A DNA stretch of 39,400 nucleotides from a virus. The position numbers and the translations under genes were made by a program. This document shows, piece by piece, positions 7,918 to 15,166 of this stretch. Within the stretch, counting starts at the first letter, position 1; each line of letters starts with the position of its first letter. The stretch is from the IMG/VR virus record IMGVR_UViG_3300024351_000042, positions 1 through 39,400 of that record; one strand, given 5' to 3'. The notes beneath the pieces were generated by a model. It ran no database searches. It was not told the DNA's origin and saw only the letters and a list, made by a program, of their open reading frames with translations.

Positions 7918-8493
7918 TTAAAAATATTTACAAGCAAGAGTTTTATTAACAGCATCAATTGACTCAGCCAATAACTTCTCCATACTCTTTTCTTCGATTT
8001 TGCGACAAACATATTCACCAAGACACCAAACTTGATTGATTTTTAAATGAGAAGGAGATTCCATTAAAAATGGTTCTATTGATTTTGACCTATTCGTTAA
8101 AAAAACTATACCACAAAAATCATCAGATGGATTTTTAATATAGTCAATAAGTTCTTTTGCAACACCCAAACAAGTCTCGTCATCAAAAAAAACATCAAAG
8201 TTGTTCAACATAATTATATGTTTTTTATTGTTATTGCATGACTCTTTTATTAGTGCCATTAAATTATCTAATGACTTTTCCATACTCATAAAATTTTTTG
8301 AATTTTCTAGTATATCCATATCTTGTTCTATGGCATAAGTTTTAACTATATTAAAAAAATACTTTGAAATTAAATAATTGTTAGATGTTATAAAAACAAC
8401 TCTTTCGTTGTTAATATTTAATACTGGATTTAACTCACAGCAACTATCTTTATTTTCTAAGAATTTTTTAAGGTTGTTCAAAAATTGAATCAT
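7918..8493 (-). CDS. Unknown protein with AAA-like fold features but no Walker A
   Basis: 191 residues. VVFITSNNYLISKYFF sits where a P-loop strand would be but lacks GKT/S. HIIMLNNFDVFFDD near residue 92 resembles a Walker B strand and FCGIVFLTNRSKSIEP a sensor-1 strand. It could be a degenerate, non-hydrolysing AAA-type subunit; this is inference from pattern only. Overlaps the upstream zinc-ribbon gene by 26 bases. Confidence 0.55.
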   Translation of the reverse strand: MIQFLNNLKKFLENKDSCCELNPVLNINNERVVFITSNNYLISKYFFNIVKTYAIEQDMDILENSKNFMSMEKSLDNLMALIKESCNNNKKHIIMLNNFDVFFDDETCLGVAKELIDYIKNPSDDFCGIVFLTNRSKSIEPFLMESPSHLKINQVWCLGEYVCRKIEEKSMEKLLAESIDAVNKTLACKYF

Positions 8494-8902
8494 CTGTTTG
8501 CTCCATGCATGTTGGACAAAATACTCTTTTTACAAACCTATAATCATCTACAGAGCTATCCATTAAAAAAACATGACCACATTCTAATTTGGCAATCCAT
8601 TTACCAAATTTTTTCATTTTTATAGATAATACTTTTTCATTAGATGTAACTACAAATACTTTTTTACCATCTATCTTTAGATTTATAACAAAAAAAACTA
8701 ATTCTTCAAAATTTGGAACTGTTATTATATGATTATTGTTTGTTTTTTCTGTTACTTTTTCTATATTTGGAAATGATTCTCTACATAAAACACTGAGTAG
8801 TGTTTTCCATCCGCACCGAAGTAAATCTTTTTGTTTTTTTGCTGTTTTCCCAGCAATTATATAATATTTCTCATCATTGTATGTAAAAAATACTTTTTTC
8901 AT
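8468..8902 (-). CDS. Zinc-ribbon protein, paralogue of 14731-15123
   Basis: 144 residues. The C-terminus carries WIAKLECGHVFLMDSSVDDY then FCPTCMEQ: C-x-H and C-x2-C make a zinc-ribbon-like site. The gene at 14731-15123 ends in the same layout (WSVKLECGHNAIIDDTVD, CFLCE), so the two are paralogues. N-terminal part unrecognised. Stop overlaps the next gene. Confidence 0.65.
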   Translation of the reverse strand: MKKVFFTYNDEKYYIIAGKTAKKQKDLLRCGWKTLLSVLCRESFPNIEKVTEKTNNNHIITVPNFEELVFFVINLKIDGKKVFVVTSNEKVLSIKMKKFGKWIAKLECGHVFLMDSSVDDYRFVKRVFCPTCMEQTDDSIFEQP

Positions 8903-9150
8903 TTTTCTGGTAATAAAAAGAATTTGTCATTTTTAAAAACTGGTTTTGTTCTCAAATCATTACCAAATGTGTCTTCAAGTATTACAACGCATTTTGGCAT
9001 AAAAAGATATTCTTTTAAATATTCATTCGTTATTAATTTTGTGGCAGCTTCATTAAAATCGTTTGTTTTAAAAACGAGCTTTCTCTTTTTTTTCTTATCA
9101 GCACCTATGTATTCAAGCCAAACATTAAAAAACAATAACTCAGTTGTCAT
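8899..9150 (-). CDS. Unknown small protein
   Basis: 83 residues, with a basic run KKKKRK near residue 19. Overlaps both neighbours by 4 bases (ATGA-type junctions), so it is probably translationally coupled. Not recognised. Confidence 0.6.
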   Translation of the reverse strand: MTTELLFFNVWLEYIGADKKKKRKLVFKTNDFNEAATKLITNEYLKEYLFMPKCVVILEDTFGNDLRTKPVFKNDKFFLLPEK

Positions 9151-9503
9151 TTTTTATGTCTTTTTGGTTTGTTTACAATATCTTCTGGCTCCCATCCCAT
9201 TATATATCTATTTCTAGCAAAACTATAATCTAAATTAGTTCTTCTGCAAAATTCAGCCAATGTCATTATTTCATTTTTATATTCTATTAAAAGATTTGTG
9301 TCTAAATCTTGCTTATTCCATTTTATTATAAAGTCTTTTTTAAAACACCCGCAACTAATAGTTCTTCCGTTATGTATATTATTTAAATAAACAATTTTTT
9401 CTTTACCGCAATCGCATTTAACCTTGACTCTTTTACAGATTTGACCAGAAGGCATTACTTTTGGTTCAACTTCTTCTAATATCGTTAGTCTTCCTATTCT
9501 CAT
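9147..9503 (-). CDS. Phage zinc-ribbon DNA-binding-like protein
   Basis: 118 residues from ATG at 9503 (MRIGRLTILEEVEP); a longer frame opens at 9551 but would deepen the overlap with the previous gene. IGRLTILEE...CKRVKVKCDCGKEKIVYLNNIHNGRTISCGCFKKD is a form common in phage proteins next to AP2/HNH-type DNA-binding modules (C-x-C-G, then SCGC). The C-terminal MTLAEFCRRTNLDYSFARNRYIMGW looks like a helix-turn-helix. Probably binds DNA. Confidence 0.7.
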   Translation of the reverse strand: MRIGRLTILEEVEPKVMPSGQICKRVKVKCDCGKEKIVYLNNIHNGRTISCGCFKKDFIIKWNKQDLDTNLLIEYKNEIMTLAEFCRRTNLDYSFARNRYIMGWEPEDIVNKPKRHKK

Positions 9504-9705
9504 AAAATTCTTTCGCACATTTATCGCACATTTCAATCCAGTCATCACCAAGCATGAAATTTGCTTTATCTATATCATTTATATTAATAACTTCACTACA
9601 GACTTCGCAACAATTTGAGTTATTAAACATACAGCTAAAACAAAGATCTATTTCTGATTCTAAATAATCTGGTAGTTCACAATCACATGACTGACAAAAT
9701 TTCAT
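9466..9705 (-). CDS. Cysteine-rich small zinc-finger protein
   Basis: 79 residues with four C-x2-C type pairs: CQSCDC, CFSC, CCEVC and CDKC. Likely two zinc knuckles. Its 3' end overlaps the next gene by 38 bases. First gene after the terminator at 9721-9751; no copy of the CGAATAAG promoter lies in front of it. Function unknown. Confidence 0.65.
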   Translation of the reverse strand: MKFCQSCDCELPDYLESEIDLCFSCMFNNSNCCEVCSEVININDIDKANFMLGDDWIEMCDKCAKEFYENRKTNDIRRS

Positions 9706-9720
9706 TTTGATATTAACCTC

Positions 9721-9751
9721 AAAAAGAAAAGGGGAGCATAAAGCCCCCCTT
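9721..9751 (-). terminator. Rho-independent terminator
   Basis: Minus strand: stem AGGGGGGC / GCTCCCCT with loop TTTAT, followed by TTTTCTTTTT. It lies directly after the stop of the gene at 9769-10008. Confidence 0.85.
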
Positions 9752-9768
9752 CTTTATATACCGCATTA

Positions 9769-10008
9769 TTAACGGCATCGACCACGAATAATACCAAATC
9801 TATGATGAGATTTAGCACTTCCGCAGTTTCCAGATCCGCAAGTAGCTACTGCTTCCTGCTTTGCTGGAGCTTCAACTTTCTTCTCTGCTACTGGTGCAGC
9901 AGCAACACTGCATGAACCATTAGAACAAGAAGAACCACCACGCAGTCTGATTCCGTCCACAGATTCAGAACTGGTAGCAATGGCAATCGCCATAATGAAA
10001 CTCAACAT
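9769..10008 (-). CDS. Small exported Cys-containing peptide
   Basis: 79 residues. A short hydrophobic start (MLSFIMAIAIATSS) looks like a signal peptide. Two similar motifs follow, CSNGSC and CGSGNC, separated by an Ala/Lys/Glu linker; the C-terminus is basic (HHRFGIIRGRCR). AGGAGG precedes the ATG and a strong terminator follows, so it is a single-gene unit with its own promoter (10062). It resembles small secreted bacterial proteins more than phage proteins and sits beside the DUF1501 gene. Function unknown. Confidence 0.7.
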   Translation of the reverse strand: MLSFIMAIAIATSSESVDGIRLRGGSSCSNGSCSVAAAPVAEKKVEAPAKQEAVATCGSGNCGSAKSHHRFGIIRGRCR

Positions 10009-10061
10009 AACTATCCTCCTTCAACAAAAACTAAGTTGGCAACACACCAACTTCCTACTCA

Positions 10062-10069
10062 CTTATTCG
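10062..10069 (-). promoter_or_regulatory. Half promoter copy (CGAATAAG only)
   Basis: CGAATAAG about 54 bases before the ATG at 10008. The upstream TAAATA box is not convincing at the 15-base position. Confidence 0.45.
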
Positions 10070-10112
10070 TCAACGCTGACGAAAACTTAACATAACAATT
10101 TAAATTATTTTA

Positions 10113-10274
10113 TCAATCTTTAACTTCTAGATATTTAGAATTTCTTCTTGCTCTGAGATTATTGCTTTTCTCTTTACACTCATGACACAAACGAACATAA
10201 ACTTTGTTTGGAGATATAAATTCTTTATTGCACCATCCCAAACATTTTACTTTTCCTGCGTATTTTTTAAGCAC
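10113..10274 (-). CDS. Small zinc-ribbon protein, GTG start
   Basis: 53 residues read from GTG at 10274, preceded by AAAAGGAG. It contains CLGWC and later CHEC, then a basic tail (RARRNSK), in keeping with a nucleic-acid-binding zinc ribbon. It follows the DUF1501 gene by 11 bases in the same operon. Confidence 0.65.
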   Translation of the reverse strand: MLKKYAGKVKCLGWCNKEFISPNKVYVRLCHECKEKSNNLRARRNSKYLEVKD

Positions 10275-10285
10275 AAAAACTCCTT

Positions 10286-11566
10286 TTAAAAAATATCTAA
10301 AGGTTTTCCTTCTGCAATATTCATAGGTCTTCCGATGTTATCTCTAATTTGAGCAGAAAGATCCATGTCTAAAGCTTTATAAACAGTTGCGTAAATATCG
10401 CCAATGGTACATGGCTTATCTTTAATATCTAACCCATCTTTACTTGTTGATCCATACGCTTGACCGCCCTTAATTGCACCACCGCCAACGACAACAGACC
10501 AACATCTAGCCCAATGGTCACGCCCACCATTTTGATTAATCTTAGGAGTACGACCAAATTCGCCCATCCAAAGAACTACTGTATCTTTCCATAAACCAAT
10601 ATCATTAAGTTCTTTTACCAAGTTTCCAAAACCTTTATCAAGCCGAGGGCCATTACCATTCCTAATAGTAGAAAAGATATTATTATGATTATCCCATCCG
10701 CCGAGATCGACTTGAACACAACTAACTCCCTTCTCGACAAGTTTTCTAGCAAGAAGGCATCCCATGCCAAATTGGTTCATTCTACCGCCATAAGCTTCAA
10801 TAGTGGCGGTGTTTTCGTTTTTAATCTCAAATACTGTCCTAAGTGGCGATATGGTAAGATCAAAGGCTTTACCATAAATAGACGAGTGAGATTCAGCCAC
10901 ATTGCCTAAATTTTCTCTATCTTTAGCCTTTTTAATATGAGGCATTACTTTTTGGGCAAATTCATCTTCTATTCCATAGAACAATCTTTGTCTTCTGCGT
11001 AGTCTTTCATCGTCATCTCCAAGCGATGCTGGTGCTTTAATGTTTTCTGGTGGAACACCAGGATTCTGCACAACAAATGGTGTGTACATAGCTCCAAGAA
11101 AACCTGGGCCAACTCTTTGAGCAGTACCACCAATCCCTATAAAGTTTGGTAAAGCTAACTCTTTAGAACCAATCAAAGAAGAAACTACAGCACCCATAGC
11201 TGGATACTGTACTACTGGATTAGGCTGTTTAGCCGTATTCATTAAGTATGTGCCACGCTCATGGCTACCTTCATTAGTAACCAAAGATCGAATAGCCACC
11301 AAGTTGTGGAATTGTGAAGCAATCGTTGGAAGAACTTCACTAATCTGCACTCCGTTTGCCGAAGTGTTGATTGGCTTAAAATCTCCACCAGTAGATTCTC
11401 CCTGCTTTAGATCCCACAAGTCCATATGACTTGGGCCACCGCTCATCCAAAGAACTATTAATCTTTTGCCCTTTTTCTTTATTGTTTCTTGCTGAGCATG
11501 AAGATTTGATAATAGTGCAAGAGAAGCAAACTCAGTAGTATGCTGTAAAAAATGTCTTCTATTCAT
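10286..11566 (-). CDS. DUF1501 protein with Tat signal
   Basis: 426 residues. The N-terminus MNRRHFLQHTTEFASLALLSN is a twin-arginine (R-R-x-F-L) export signal. KGKRLIVLWMSGGPSHMDLWDLK, LGGWDNHNN, VVLWMGEFGRTPKINQNGGRDHWARCW and GGGAIKGGQAYG are hallmarks of DUF1501, a family of the alkaline-phosphatase/sulfatase-like fold abundant in Planctomycetota and relatives, there often beside DUF1553/DUF1549 genes. Here the neighbours are phage-like. Its ATG overlaps the end of csrA by 8 bases. Being a near full-length exported host-type protein, it is probably acquired. Substrate unknown. Confidence 0.95.
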   Translation of the reverse strand: MNRRHFLQHTTEFASLALLSNLHAQQETIKKKGKRLIVLWMSGGPSHMDLWDLKQGESTGGDFKPINTSANGVQISEVLPTIASQFHNLVAIRSLVTNEGSHERGTYLMNTAKQPNPVVQYPAMGAVVSSLIGSKELALPNFIGIGGTAQRVGPGFLGAMYTPFVVQNPGVPPENIKAPASLGDDDERLRRRQRLFYGIEDEFAQKVMPHIKKAKDRENLGNVAESHSSIYGKAFDLTISPLRTVFEIKNENTATIEAYGGRMNQFGMGCLLARKLVEKGVSCVQVDLGGWDNHNNIFSTIRNGNGPRLDKGFGNLVKELNDIGLWKDTVVLWMGEFGRTPKINQNGGRDHWARCWSVVVGGGAIKGGQAYGSTSKDGLDIKDKPCTIGDIYATVYKALDMDLSAQIRDNIGRPMNIAEGKPLDIF

Positions 11567-11759
11567 GGCTTTTGTCTCTTGTGGTATTAATTATCTCATT
11601 TCTCATTATCTTAAAGTTTTTAGGAGCACTAACAGATACTTTAACCTGATTAGTACTAAATTTATTTGATAATAGTGTTATTACTACATTTCCATTTGGC
11701 GTATAAACAGTAAAAGATTCGCCAAAATTCCTAGTAAAAACTAAATTTCCGTTTTCCAT
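11559..11759 (-). CDS. csrA: CsrA/RsmA-family RNA-binding regulator
   Basis: 66 residues from ATG at 11759, which has GGAG 5 bases upstream; a longer frame to 11801 is unlikely. LVFTRNFGESFTVYTPNGNVVITLL...NQVKVSVSAPKNFKIMRNEI aligns along its whole length with CsrA, including the arginine of LTR (here FTR), the G-E turn, the V-x-AP core and the C-terminal R-x-E-I RNA-binding arginine. CsrA dimers bind GGA-containing mRNA leaders and block translation. Coupled to the DUF1501 gene by overlap. Confidence 0.85.
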   Translation of the reverse strand: MENGNLVFTRNFGESFTVYTPNGNVVITLLSNKFSTNQVKVSVSAPKNFKIMRNEIINTTRDKSHE

Positions 11760-11852
11760 TTCATCTCCAAAATAAGAGGGGCGGTTTTGACAACAAGCCA
11801 AAAATGCAACTTCATCCCACCGAACTATGAAAATTGCAATACCGCCCTTTTA

Positions 11853-12086
11853 TCATTTATATTCCAGTATAATTTTTATAGAATCTATCTTTTTATTTAG
11901 TTCTCTAATCTGTCTTTCTAGTTCCTTATTTTCATCAATAAGATTAAATTTTGCTATTTCAAAATCAGAATTTTCAATTTCTAAATCTTGAACTATTCTT
12001 TTTAATGAACTTATTTCATTTTGAAGTTCTAAAACTTTCAATTGATCTTCAGACTTAACAAAAAACTTTTTGAAAAAACTAATCAT
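11853..12086 (-). CDS. Coiled-coil protein
   Basis: 77 residues. After MISFFKKFFVK almost the whole chain is heptad-like and charged (LQNEISSLKRIVQDLEIENSDFE, ENKELERQIRELNKKIDS), predicting a coiled coil. The hydrophobic/basic start may attach it to the membrane. First gene after the promoter-like CGAATAAG at 12113. Confidence 0.65.
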   Translation of the reverse strand: MISFFKKFFVKSEDQLKVLELQNEISSLKRIVQDLEIENSDFEIAKFNLIDENKELERQIRELNKKIDSIKIILEYK

Positions 12087-12112
12087 ACTTACCTCCTTGA
12101 GTTGTATATCAT

Positions 12113-12120
12113 CTTATTCG
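12113..12120 (-). promoter_or_regulatory. Half promoter copy (CGAATAAG)
   Basis: CGAATAAG followed by AT-rich sequence, 27 bases before the ATG at 12086. The upstream part (TTAATTTTTT) matches the TAAATA box poorly. Confidence 0.45.
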
Positions 12121-12137
12121 TCACAATCGTCAAAAAA

Positions 12138-12251
12138 TTAATCAGAATCTTTCAAAACTTCTTTCATAGTAAAGATTATCAAATTATATATAAGAAACCA
12201 AAAAAATAATTCAATATACGGCCTAGCATTATCAATTATGTTTATTTCCAT
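12138..12251 (-). CDS. Possible 37-residue membrane peptide
   Basis: ATG at 12251, product MEINIIDNARPYIELFF with one hydrophobic helix (LFFWFLIYNLIIF) and a short charged tail. No clear Shine-Dalgarno; an inverted repeat GCGTATTTATATACGC lies across the start. Kept at low confidence because the frame fits exactly between its neighbours. Confidence 0.35.
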   Translation of the reverse strand: MEINIIDNARPYIELFFWFLIYNLIIFTMKEVLKDSD

Positions 12252-12270
12252 AGCGTATATAAATACGCCA

Positions 12271-12585
12271 TTATATTTCTTCGGAGAACTTCTCTTTTAG
12301 ACATTTTTCTTTTTCGCCAGAAATAATTAATTTTTTATTAACAACATCCCAAGTTAATAGACCATCTATATTAATCCAATCTTTTTTATCATAATGAAAA
12401 ATTGGTTCTGTTATATAAGATTTGTCTTTATAAATATCATCATTCCAATCAACAGAATATCTTCCATCTGTCATAATAACTATATTGCTTATAATATCTA
12501 TTTTATCTTTTTCGCAAAAGAATGTTATATATATTTTAGAGACATTTAAAGATTCTAGCCTTTTAAATATTTCGTTCTTTGTCAA
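12271..12585 (-). CDS. Unknown protein
   Basis: 104 residues with alternating strands (KIYITFFCEKDKIDIISNIVIMTDGRY, KLIISGEKEK). Overlaps the upstream gene by 23 bases. Not recognised. Confidence 0.55.
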   Translation of the reverse strand: MTKNEIFKRLESLNVSKIYITFFCEKDKIDIISNIVIMTDGRYSVDWNDDIYKDKSYITEPIFHYDKKDWINIDGLLTWDVVNKKLIISGEKEKCLKEKFSEEI

Positions 12586-12901
12586 CTTCTACTCCAAATT
12601 TTTTACAATATGCATTCATAATTTCATTATACATACTTTTATCTAAGAGTTTTCTAAGTCTTTTTACTTCAGTCAATAGTTTTGGTATATCTTCTATTGC
12701 GTGTGCAATAAATCTTGTGTCTTCACTTGTAGCTATATGTGCAACCCATTCTCCGTGATAAAAATACGCCCTTTCTGGACTTTCTGAATATATAAATGAA
12801 CCGCCCTTATCACAGCTTGAAGACACCCAAGGTCCAGGCGTTGCTCTGTAAAATCTATTTTCTATTTCTCTAAGTTCTTCTTCTGACATACTGATCGACA
12901 T
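12563..12901 (-). CDS. Ea22-like phage protein (RATPGPW motif)
   Basis: 112 residues. RFYRATPGPWVSS, DTRFIAHAIEDIPKLLTEVKRLRKLL is the pattern of small accessory phage proteins of the ead/Ea22 type (R-A-x-P-G-P-W ... FIA-A-DIP-LL-EV-LR). AAGGAA stands before ATG at 12901. The N-terminus MSEEELREIEN is matched by the upstream small gene, pointing to a local duplication. Confidence 0.75.
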   Translation of the reverse strand: MSISMSEEELREIENRFYRATPGPWVSSSCDKGGSFIYSESPERAYFYHGEWVAHIATSEDTRFIAHAIEDIPKLLTEVKRLRKLLDKSMYNEIMNAYCKKFGVEVDKERNI

Positions 12902-13035
12902 GGTTTTATTTCCTTGATAATTTCTTTCAAGTATCTAATTTCTTTGATTAATTTAATAACACTTTCGTTGCTAACCCAAGAGCCATTATTAGACTTCATG
13001 TCGTTTTCTATTTGCAAAAGTTCGTCTTCTGTCAT
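12862..13035 (-). CDS. Short paralogue of the neighbouring Ea22-like protein
   Basis: 57 residues from ATG at 13035 (another ATG at 13041). MTEDELLQIENDMKSNNGSWVSNE parallels the start of the next gene's product (MSEEELREIEN...GPWVSSS), followed by a lysine-rich helix. It overlaps both neighbours (AATGA junction upstream, 40 bases downstream). Probably a duplicated and shortened copy. Confidence 0.6.
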   Translation of the reverse strand: MTEDELLQIENDMKSNNGSWVSNESVIKLIKEIRYLKEIIKEIKPCRSVCQKKNLEK

Positions 13036-13277
13036 TTCCATAGTTCAAACTCCTCATATATTATTTGTTGACAATCATGTATACCTCTAATTTTTGCATA
13101 TCCACGCTCTGAATAAATTGGAACTCCATTTTCTAAACTTTCTGGCAAAATTCTTAGTTCTAAATCGTAAAGTCTAGCCATTATTTTTTCGCCAGTTTCT
13201 TTATGAGAAACATAATTTTTATAATGACTTCCTATTAAAGCCAACATTACCAATATAAAAACTTTAATTGGATGCAT
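13032..13277 (-). CDS. Small protein with N-terminal membrane segment
   Basis: 81 residues. MHPIKVFILVMLALIGSHY is one hydrophobic helix or signal; the remainder is soluble. Overlaps neighbours at both ends. Function unknown. Confidence 0.6.
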   Translation of the reverse strand: MHPIKVFILVMLALIGSHYKNYVSHKETGEKIMARLYDLELRILPESLENGVPIYSERGYAKIRGIHDCQQIIYEEFELWK

Positions 13278-13539
13278 TTTTCATCCTGACATATTTATAC
13301 ATAAGTTCCACTAAATCTTCAGCTGATTGATTAGCAAGAACTGTATCGCTTTCCGATAGTTGAACAAGTTCGCCTTTAGGGTTAACGATTGCTATTTCAG
13401 CGTCTTTGCTTGCCATAAATTTTTTATCTAGACCGCTGTTTTCACAATAATTTTGTCCACCAAATCTTACTGATACTTGATATCCATTTCTAAAACCGAT
13501 CCTAAAACCATTTCCATCTTTCTTATGACACTGAAACAT
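13264..13539 (-). CDS. Unknown small protein
   Basis: 91 residues, beta-rich N-terminal half (GFRIGFRNGYQVSVRFGGQNY). The ATG is 1 base after the previous stop. Not recognised. Confidence 0.55.
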   Translation of the reverse strand: MFQCHKKDGNGFRIGFRNGYQVSVRFGGQNYCENSGLDKKFMASKDAEIAIVNPKGELVQLSESDTVLANQSAEDLVELMYKYVRMKNASN

Positions 13540-13540
13540 A

Positions 13541-13753
13541 CTACTCTTCGCTCTCTTTTCTCTTAATAGGCACTTCTATAAAATCAATAATAAACAATCG
13601 ACCTTCATTGTTTTGATAATACAAGTCTCCGTTTAACCAAAGAAACATATTATCGTTTCTTGGACTTACGGAAACCCCTATATTCTCTTTCGTTCCAACT
13701 CTAATTTGATTTAGTTTTGTTTTTCCTTTAAAATCAGCTTCTTTGGCATTCAT
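13541..13753 (-). CDS. Unknown small protein
   Basis: 70 residues: FLWLNGDLYYQNNEGRLFIIDFIEV, then a charged tail. The start abuts the previous stop with no gap, suggesting coupled translation. Not recognised. Confidence 0.55.
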   Translation of the reverse strand: MNAKEADFKGKTKLNQIRVGTKENIGVSVSPRNDNMFLWLNGDLYYQNNEGRLFIIDFIEVPIKRKESEE

Positions 13754-14008
13754 TTAAAACTCCATAAATACAGGAGTGCTGTCGCCCACATATGCTCCGG
13801 CTATATTATATTCATAATATTCTTCGGCTTCTGTAATGTCCATATCGTGTTCTTCCATTAATATCTCAATAACTTTATCTCTACTATATACGACTTTATA
13901 ATCTTGAAATGATCTTCCAATTCCCATAATTGCATCATCAAATCCATCTGCAAATAAAACAGTTATGCCAGTCTCTTTACAGATTTGTTCAACTTCTTCT
14001 CTAGTCAT
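13754..14008 (-). CDS. Conserved phage protein (DGFDDAIMGIG type)
   Basis: 84 residues from ATG at 14008; a TTG lies two codons earlier. FADGFDDAIMGIGRSF, VVYSRDKVIEILMEEHDMD and YYEYNIAGAYVGDSTPVFM form a pattern I recall from many tailed-phage genomes; no function is known. The repeated hairpins at 14030-14080 lie just upstream and could control it. Confidence 0.7.
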   Translation of the reverse strand: MTREEVEQICKETGITVLFADGFDDAIMGIGRSFQDYKVVYSRDKVIEILMEEHDMDITEAEEYYEYNIAGAYVGDSTPVFMEF

Positions 14009-14029
14009 TTTCAATTTCTTTTTTATTGC

Positions 14030-14080
14030 TAGTAAAGAAAACTTTACTAACTTCTATTGCTAGTAAAGAAGTCTTTACTA
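14030..14080. repeat. Two tandem inverted repeats TAGTAAAG-N4-CTTTACTA
   Basis: Perfect 8-base arms at 14030-14037/14042-14049 (spacer AAAA) and 14061-14068/14073-14080 (spacer AAGT), with a 31-base period and matching left flanks (TATTGCTAGTAAAGAA). They fill the gap between two genes. As DNA they look like paired operator sites; as RNA, two hairpins. Confidence 0.8.
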
Positions 14081-14086
14081 ATGTTT

Positions 14087-14260
14087 TCATGTTTTATTTT
14101 TTTCAGCAAAATCTATCGCTTGTTTTAAATCGAGCCACAATCCGAATGATCCATTCATTTCTACAACAGTCTTATTATTGAACTCATCATCTACAAAATC
14201 AAAAGCTCGTTTGCAAGCAGCTAGAAGTTTAGCTATTACTTCACTTTCTTTGTTTTTCAT
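14087..14260 (-). CDS. Unknown small helical protein
   Basis: 57 residues from ATG at 14260; the frame extends to 14278. ESEVIAKLLAACKRAFDFVDDEF, WLDLKQAIDFAEK is mostly helical and typical of small phage accessory proteins. Overlaps the upstream gene by 20 bases. Confidence 0.6.
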   Translation of the reverse strand: MKNKESEVIAKLLAACKRAFDFVDDEFNNKTVVEMNGSFGLWLDLKQAIDFAEKNKT

Positions 14261-14738
14261 CTGGATACTCACATTCACATTCAGAACGATATGAATCTAA
14301 TAATCTAATTACATCTACAGGACATTCAACAATAAACTTAGCTAAATTTTCGCCATATTCTTCTGTATGATCAATAAACATTAAACGCTTTCTTTCTCCA
14401 TTGTGATATATGAATATTTCCCAACCATCTTTAACTCTAGCACAATTCCATTTTTGTAATGTTGGAGCATCTGACCATCTAAAAAATATTGAATAAAAAT
14501 CTATAGTGCTTAGTTTTTTTGTCTTAATCCTTTCTTTTTCTGCTAAATATAAACCTAGTAAAGAAAAGAATGTTGAAGCAGAACAAAGTCCAACGCCTAT
14601 CATTCCAGTAAATTTCCAATCGTCATTGTCACATATTTTTAAATAAGTGGCTTTGAGTATAAATAAACATCCAATACCAAGAAACCAAATTGAAAAATCA
14701 GCTATTATAAAAACAATGTCTACAAGTCTTTTAAGCAT
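14241..14738 (-). CDS. Membrane protein, two predicted helices
   Basis: 165 residues. Hydrophobic segments at about 7-30 (DIVFIIADFSIWFLGIGCLF) and 45-67 (MIGVGLCSASTFFSLLGLYL), then a soluble C-terminal domain of about 90 residues. Overlaps neighbours at both ends. Function unknown. Confidence 0.65.
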   Translation of the reverse strand: MLKRLVDIVFIIADFSIWFLGIGCLFILKATYLKICDNDDWKFTGMIGVGLCSASTFFSLLGLYLAEKERIKTKKLSTIDFYSIFFRWSDAPTLQKWNCARVKDGWEIFIYHNGERKRLMFIDHTEEYGENLAKFIVECPVDVIRLLDSYRSECECEYPDEKQRK

Positions 14739-15123
14739 TTGCTTTCTCGCACAAAAAACATTTAACTTTATGATCCTTACAGATTGTATCTACAGTATCA
14801 TCAATAATGGCGTTGTGTCCACACTCTAATTTTACAGACCATTTATTATCAAGAACAGGCTTGAGTTCTGTATAATTACCAACACTGTGCAAAATAAAAC
14901 ACTTAGTAATTTTTTCTTCGTCAAAATCATAAACAGATATATTTGTAATGCTTATATTTTCTTCGCCTATCTTTTTAATACTGCAATTTCCTTTTTTGCT
15001 AAAAATCTTTTTCGTGTATGGAGTTAAAAGATCAATAGCAGAAATCTTATTACGCAATAAACATCTCTTAACAGATTCACTTGCAAACATGATATAGTTA
15101 TCATTATCAATTTTAATATTCAT
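14731..15123 (-). CDS. Zinc-ribbon protein, paralogue of 8468-8902
   Basis: 130 residues. The C-terminal WSVKLECGHNAIIDDTVD...VKCFLCEK reproduces the C-x-H...C-x2-C layout of the protein at 8468-8902. AAAAGGAG precedes the ATG. The two copies are about 6 kb apart and strongly diverged in their N-terminal parts. Confidence 0.65.
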   Translation of the reverse strand: MNIKIDNDNYIMFASESVKRCLLRNKISAIDLLTPYTKKIFSKKGNCSIKKIGEENISITNISVYDFDEEKITKCFILHSVGNYTELKPVLDNKWSVKLECGHNAIIDDTVDTICKDHKVKCFLCEKANA

Positions 15124-15166
15124 TATTAACTCCTTTTGTTGTTACATTAACTTTTTCGATTTGCAG

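Noticed and set aside
14565-14580. Third TAGTAAAG sequence near the tandem repeats
   Set aside because: Only one arm (TAGTAAAGAAAAG) without an inverted partner, and inside a coding region.
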